A DNA stretch of 44,411 bases from Vibrio sp. 99-8-1. Lineage in GTDB: Bacteria; Pseudomonadota; Gammaproteobacteria; Enterobacterales; Vibrionaceae. Within the stretch, counting starts at the first letter, position 1. Each line of letters starts with the position of its first letter. The translations under genes and the position numbers were made by a program. The stretch is taken from assembly GCF_013114595.1 (NCBI RefSeq), contig NZ_VTXE01000039.1:1-44411 (forward strand), in the 5' to 3' direction. Shown in pieces: positions 43,279-44,411 of this stretch. Under the pieces are notes generated by a model. That model did no database searches. It saw nothing but the letters and a program-made list of their open reading frames with translations, and was not told the origin of the DNA.

Positions 43279-43989
43279 ATGATAGTTAATTGTAAAGTAA
43301 AGTCTATAGAGCCATTGGCCTCTAATACATGTCAAATAGTGCTGCAACCTATTAAATCCGTAGACTTTAAAGCGGGGCAGTATTTGATGGTTGTTATGGG
43401 GGAGAAGGATAAAAGACCATTTTCCATCGCAAGCAGTCCTTGCCGCCATCAAGGTGAATTAGAGTTACATATCGGTAGTGCTGATGAAAACCCGTACTCT
43501 CAGGAAGTGGTTGAGAAGATGCGTCAAGTTATGCAGCAAGACAGTACTATAGAGATTGATGCTCCTCATGGTGATGCATGGTTACAAGAGTCAAATAGAC
43601 CATTGTTACTGATCGCTGGCGGAACCGGCTTTAGTTATGTCCGCTCGATGCTTGATCACTGCTTAAGCCAGAATATCAACCGAGATATCTACTTATATTG
43701 GGGGGCTCGAACGGATTGTCAGCTCTACGCTTATAAAGAGTTAATGGAAATAGCCGCACAACACAGCAATATTACTTTTGTTCCTGTTGTTGAACAAGTT
43801 GGCCGAAACTGGCAAGGGAAGACAGGTAATGTTCTATCCGCAATCAAACATGATTTTGACAGTTTAGAAGATTATGACATTTACATTGCGGGCAGGTTTG
43901 AGATGGCCGGCGCAGCCAGAGAGCAATTTACTAAGGAAAAAAATGCTTTAGTGGAACGTATGTTCTCTGATGCTTATTCATTTATATAA
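43279..43989 (+). CDS. fre: NAD(P)H-flavin reductase
   Basis: A 236-residue cytoplasmic reductase of the ferredoxin-reductase-like fold that makes free FMNH2/FADH2. Visible: the flavin site RPFSIASSP, the NAD(P)-binding LLLIAGGTGFSYVRSML (GGTGFS) and LYWGARTDCQLYAYKEL. Length and sequence follow E. coli Fre. RBS GAGGAAA is before ATG 43279. Reduced flavin is used by UbiX for the UbiD cofactor, which gives this operon a simple logic. Confidence 0.95.
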   Translation: MIVNCKVKSIEPLASNTCQIVLQPIKSVDFKAGQYLMVVMGEKDKRPFSIASSPCRHQGELELHIGSADENPYSQEVVEKMRQVMQQDSTIEIDAPHGDAWLQESNRPLLLIAGGTGFSYVRSMLDHCLSQNINRDIYLYWGARTDCQLYAYKELMEIAAQHSNITFVPVVEQVGRNWQGKTGNVLSAIKHDFDSLEDYDIYIAGRFEMAGAAREQFTKEKNALVERMFSDAYSFI

Positions 43990-44010
43990 TGATAGGCAAG
44001 ATATCTGATC

Positions 44011-44037
44011 GAAAAAGGCCTTTTTAGGCCTTTTTTT
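44011..44037 (+). terminator. Rho-independent terminator of the ubiD-fre operon
   Basis: AAAAAGGCC (44012-44020) pairs with GGCCTTTTT (44027-44035), loop TTTTTA, ending in a T-run. Confidence 0.93.
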
Positions 44038-44098
44038 GTGCAAAGAGAAGAAAAATTAGCCGGAAAAAAGAAAAATCGTAATTATTTAAAAAAAGATG

Positions 44099-44126
44099 TT
44101 GCACCAAAAAGAAATCTCCCTATAAT
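44099..44126 (+). promoter_or_regulatory. rRNA operon promoter P1
   Basis: -35 TTGCAC (44099-44104), 16-base spacer, perfect -10 TATAAT (44121-44126), then a C-rich discriminator GCGCATCTCCC as in growth-rate-controlled rrn P1 promoters. An A/T-rich stretch just upstream (about 44065-44097) looks like an UP element. Confidence 0.85.
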
Positions 44127-44215
44127 GCGCATCTCCCAACGACGAGACCTTATCAAATAAGGGATTCAGAGAAGGGAAGAAAATTCGGTCTTGAGATAAT
44201 AATTTAAAAAAGTGT

Positions 44216-44243
44216 TTGACACATTACGTTATCTCGCTAAAAT
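44216..44243 (+). promoter_or_regulatory. rRNA operon promoter P2
   Basis: Perfect -35 TTGACA (44216-44221), 16-base spacer, -10 TAAAAT (44238-44243), GC-rich discriminator GGCCGCCC, 117 bases after P1. Confidence 0.88.
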
Positions 44244-44411
44244 GGCCGCCCACTTCGATGAGAAAGCTGAAAGGCTTAAAAGTAAAGTTTTACTACTTAT
44301 TGAAGTTGCTCTTTAACAATTTAAACCTATCAATCTGTGTGGGCACTCGTTGATGACAATCGAAGATGATTCTCTGCTTTCGGGCACGAAATCAACAACG
44401 GTTTCAATGAA
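44244..44411 (+). other. rRNA operon leader with boxA antitermination site
   Basis: The leader contains boxA TGCTCTTTAACA (44307-44318), preceded by an ACTTCGAT / ATTGAAGT inverted pair around 44252-44306 (boxB-like) and followed by a boxC-like TGTGTGGGCAC. It leads into the processing stem of 16S rRNA, whose mature 5' end should lie just beyond the window. Confidence 0.9.

Overview
The window looks like origin-proximal chromosome 1 of a Vibrionaceae bacterium (Vibrio or a close relative). The protein set and several neighbourhoods (gor-rlmJ-prlC, uspA-ftnA-uspB, recQ-yhhQ, gppA-rhlB-trxA-rho, ubiD-fre) are those of gammaproteobacteria. Base composition is moderately AT-rich. Two perfect parS palindromes and an rRNA operon leader agree with a position near the origin. 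Almost all genes are intact housekeeping genes. I saw no insertion sequence, integrase, prophage or CRISPR array. Species assignment is inference.

Layout. 1-335: tail of a tRNA array (tRNA-His end, a decayed tRNA-Pro copy, an intact tRNA-Pro, a terminator). 1017-6530: a peptide-type ABC importer (fused double ATPase, binding protein, two permeases) with stem-loops between the binding-protein and permease genes. 6654-12145: a SPOR-like secreted protein, then gor, rlmJ and prlC. 12249-16789: asnC, a large periplasmic-sensing GGDEF/EAL protein, and rsmJ. 16909-21138: a Lys-rich small protein, uspA, ftnA, uspB, a YhiN-type flavoprotein and crcB. 21143-25346: parS site 1, an M24 aminopeptidase, a LysR regulator, and a Bcr/CflA exporter with parS site 2 inside its coding sequence.

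25854-28287 (minus strand) is the most interesting cluster: a four-gene bufferin-like RiPP operon. It has a Sec-exported four-cysteine precursor (DUF2282), a DUF692/MNIO iron enzyme, a DUF2063 partner and a DoxX membrane protein, with a Fur-box-like sequence upstream and an attenuator-like hairpin after the precursor gene. Next come uvrD, with a LexA-like box, and on the minus strand at about 30774-31189 a CsrB-family regulatory RNA. That RNA has 26 GGA motifs, a terminator, a promoter and an upstream GacA/UvrY/VarA-type palindrome. rarD, recQ and a small overlapping gene follow. yhhQ sits behind a preQ1-I-like riboswitch. The end holds gppA and rhlB, trxA, rho, an unknown secreted protein, ubiD-ferredoxin-fre, and the P1/P2 promoters and boxA of an rRNA operon whose 16S gene begins just outside the window.

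Functionally the region mixes RNA modification and translation (tRNA, rlmJ, rsmJ, rrn), redox and stress defence (gor, uspA/B, ftnA, trxA), DNA repair (uvrD, recQ), global regulation (Csr sRNA, rho, c-di-GMP, gppA) and metal or peptide handling (ABC importer, bufferin-like operon).
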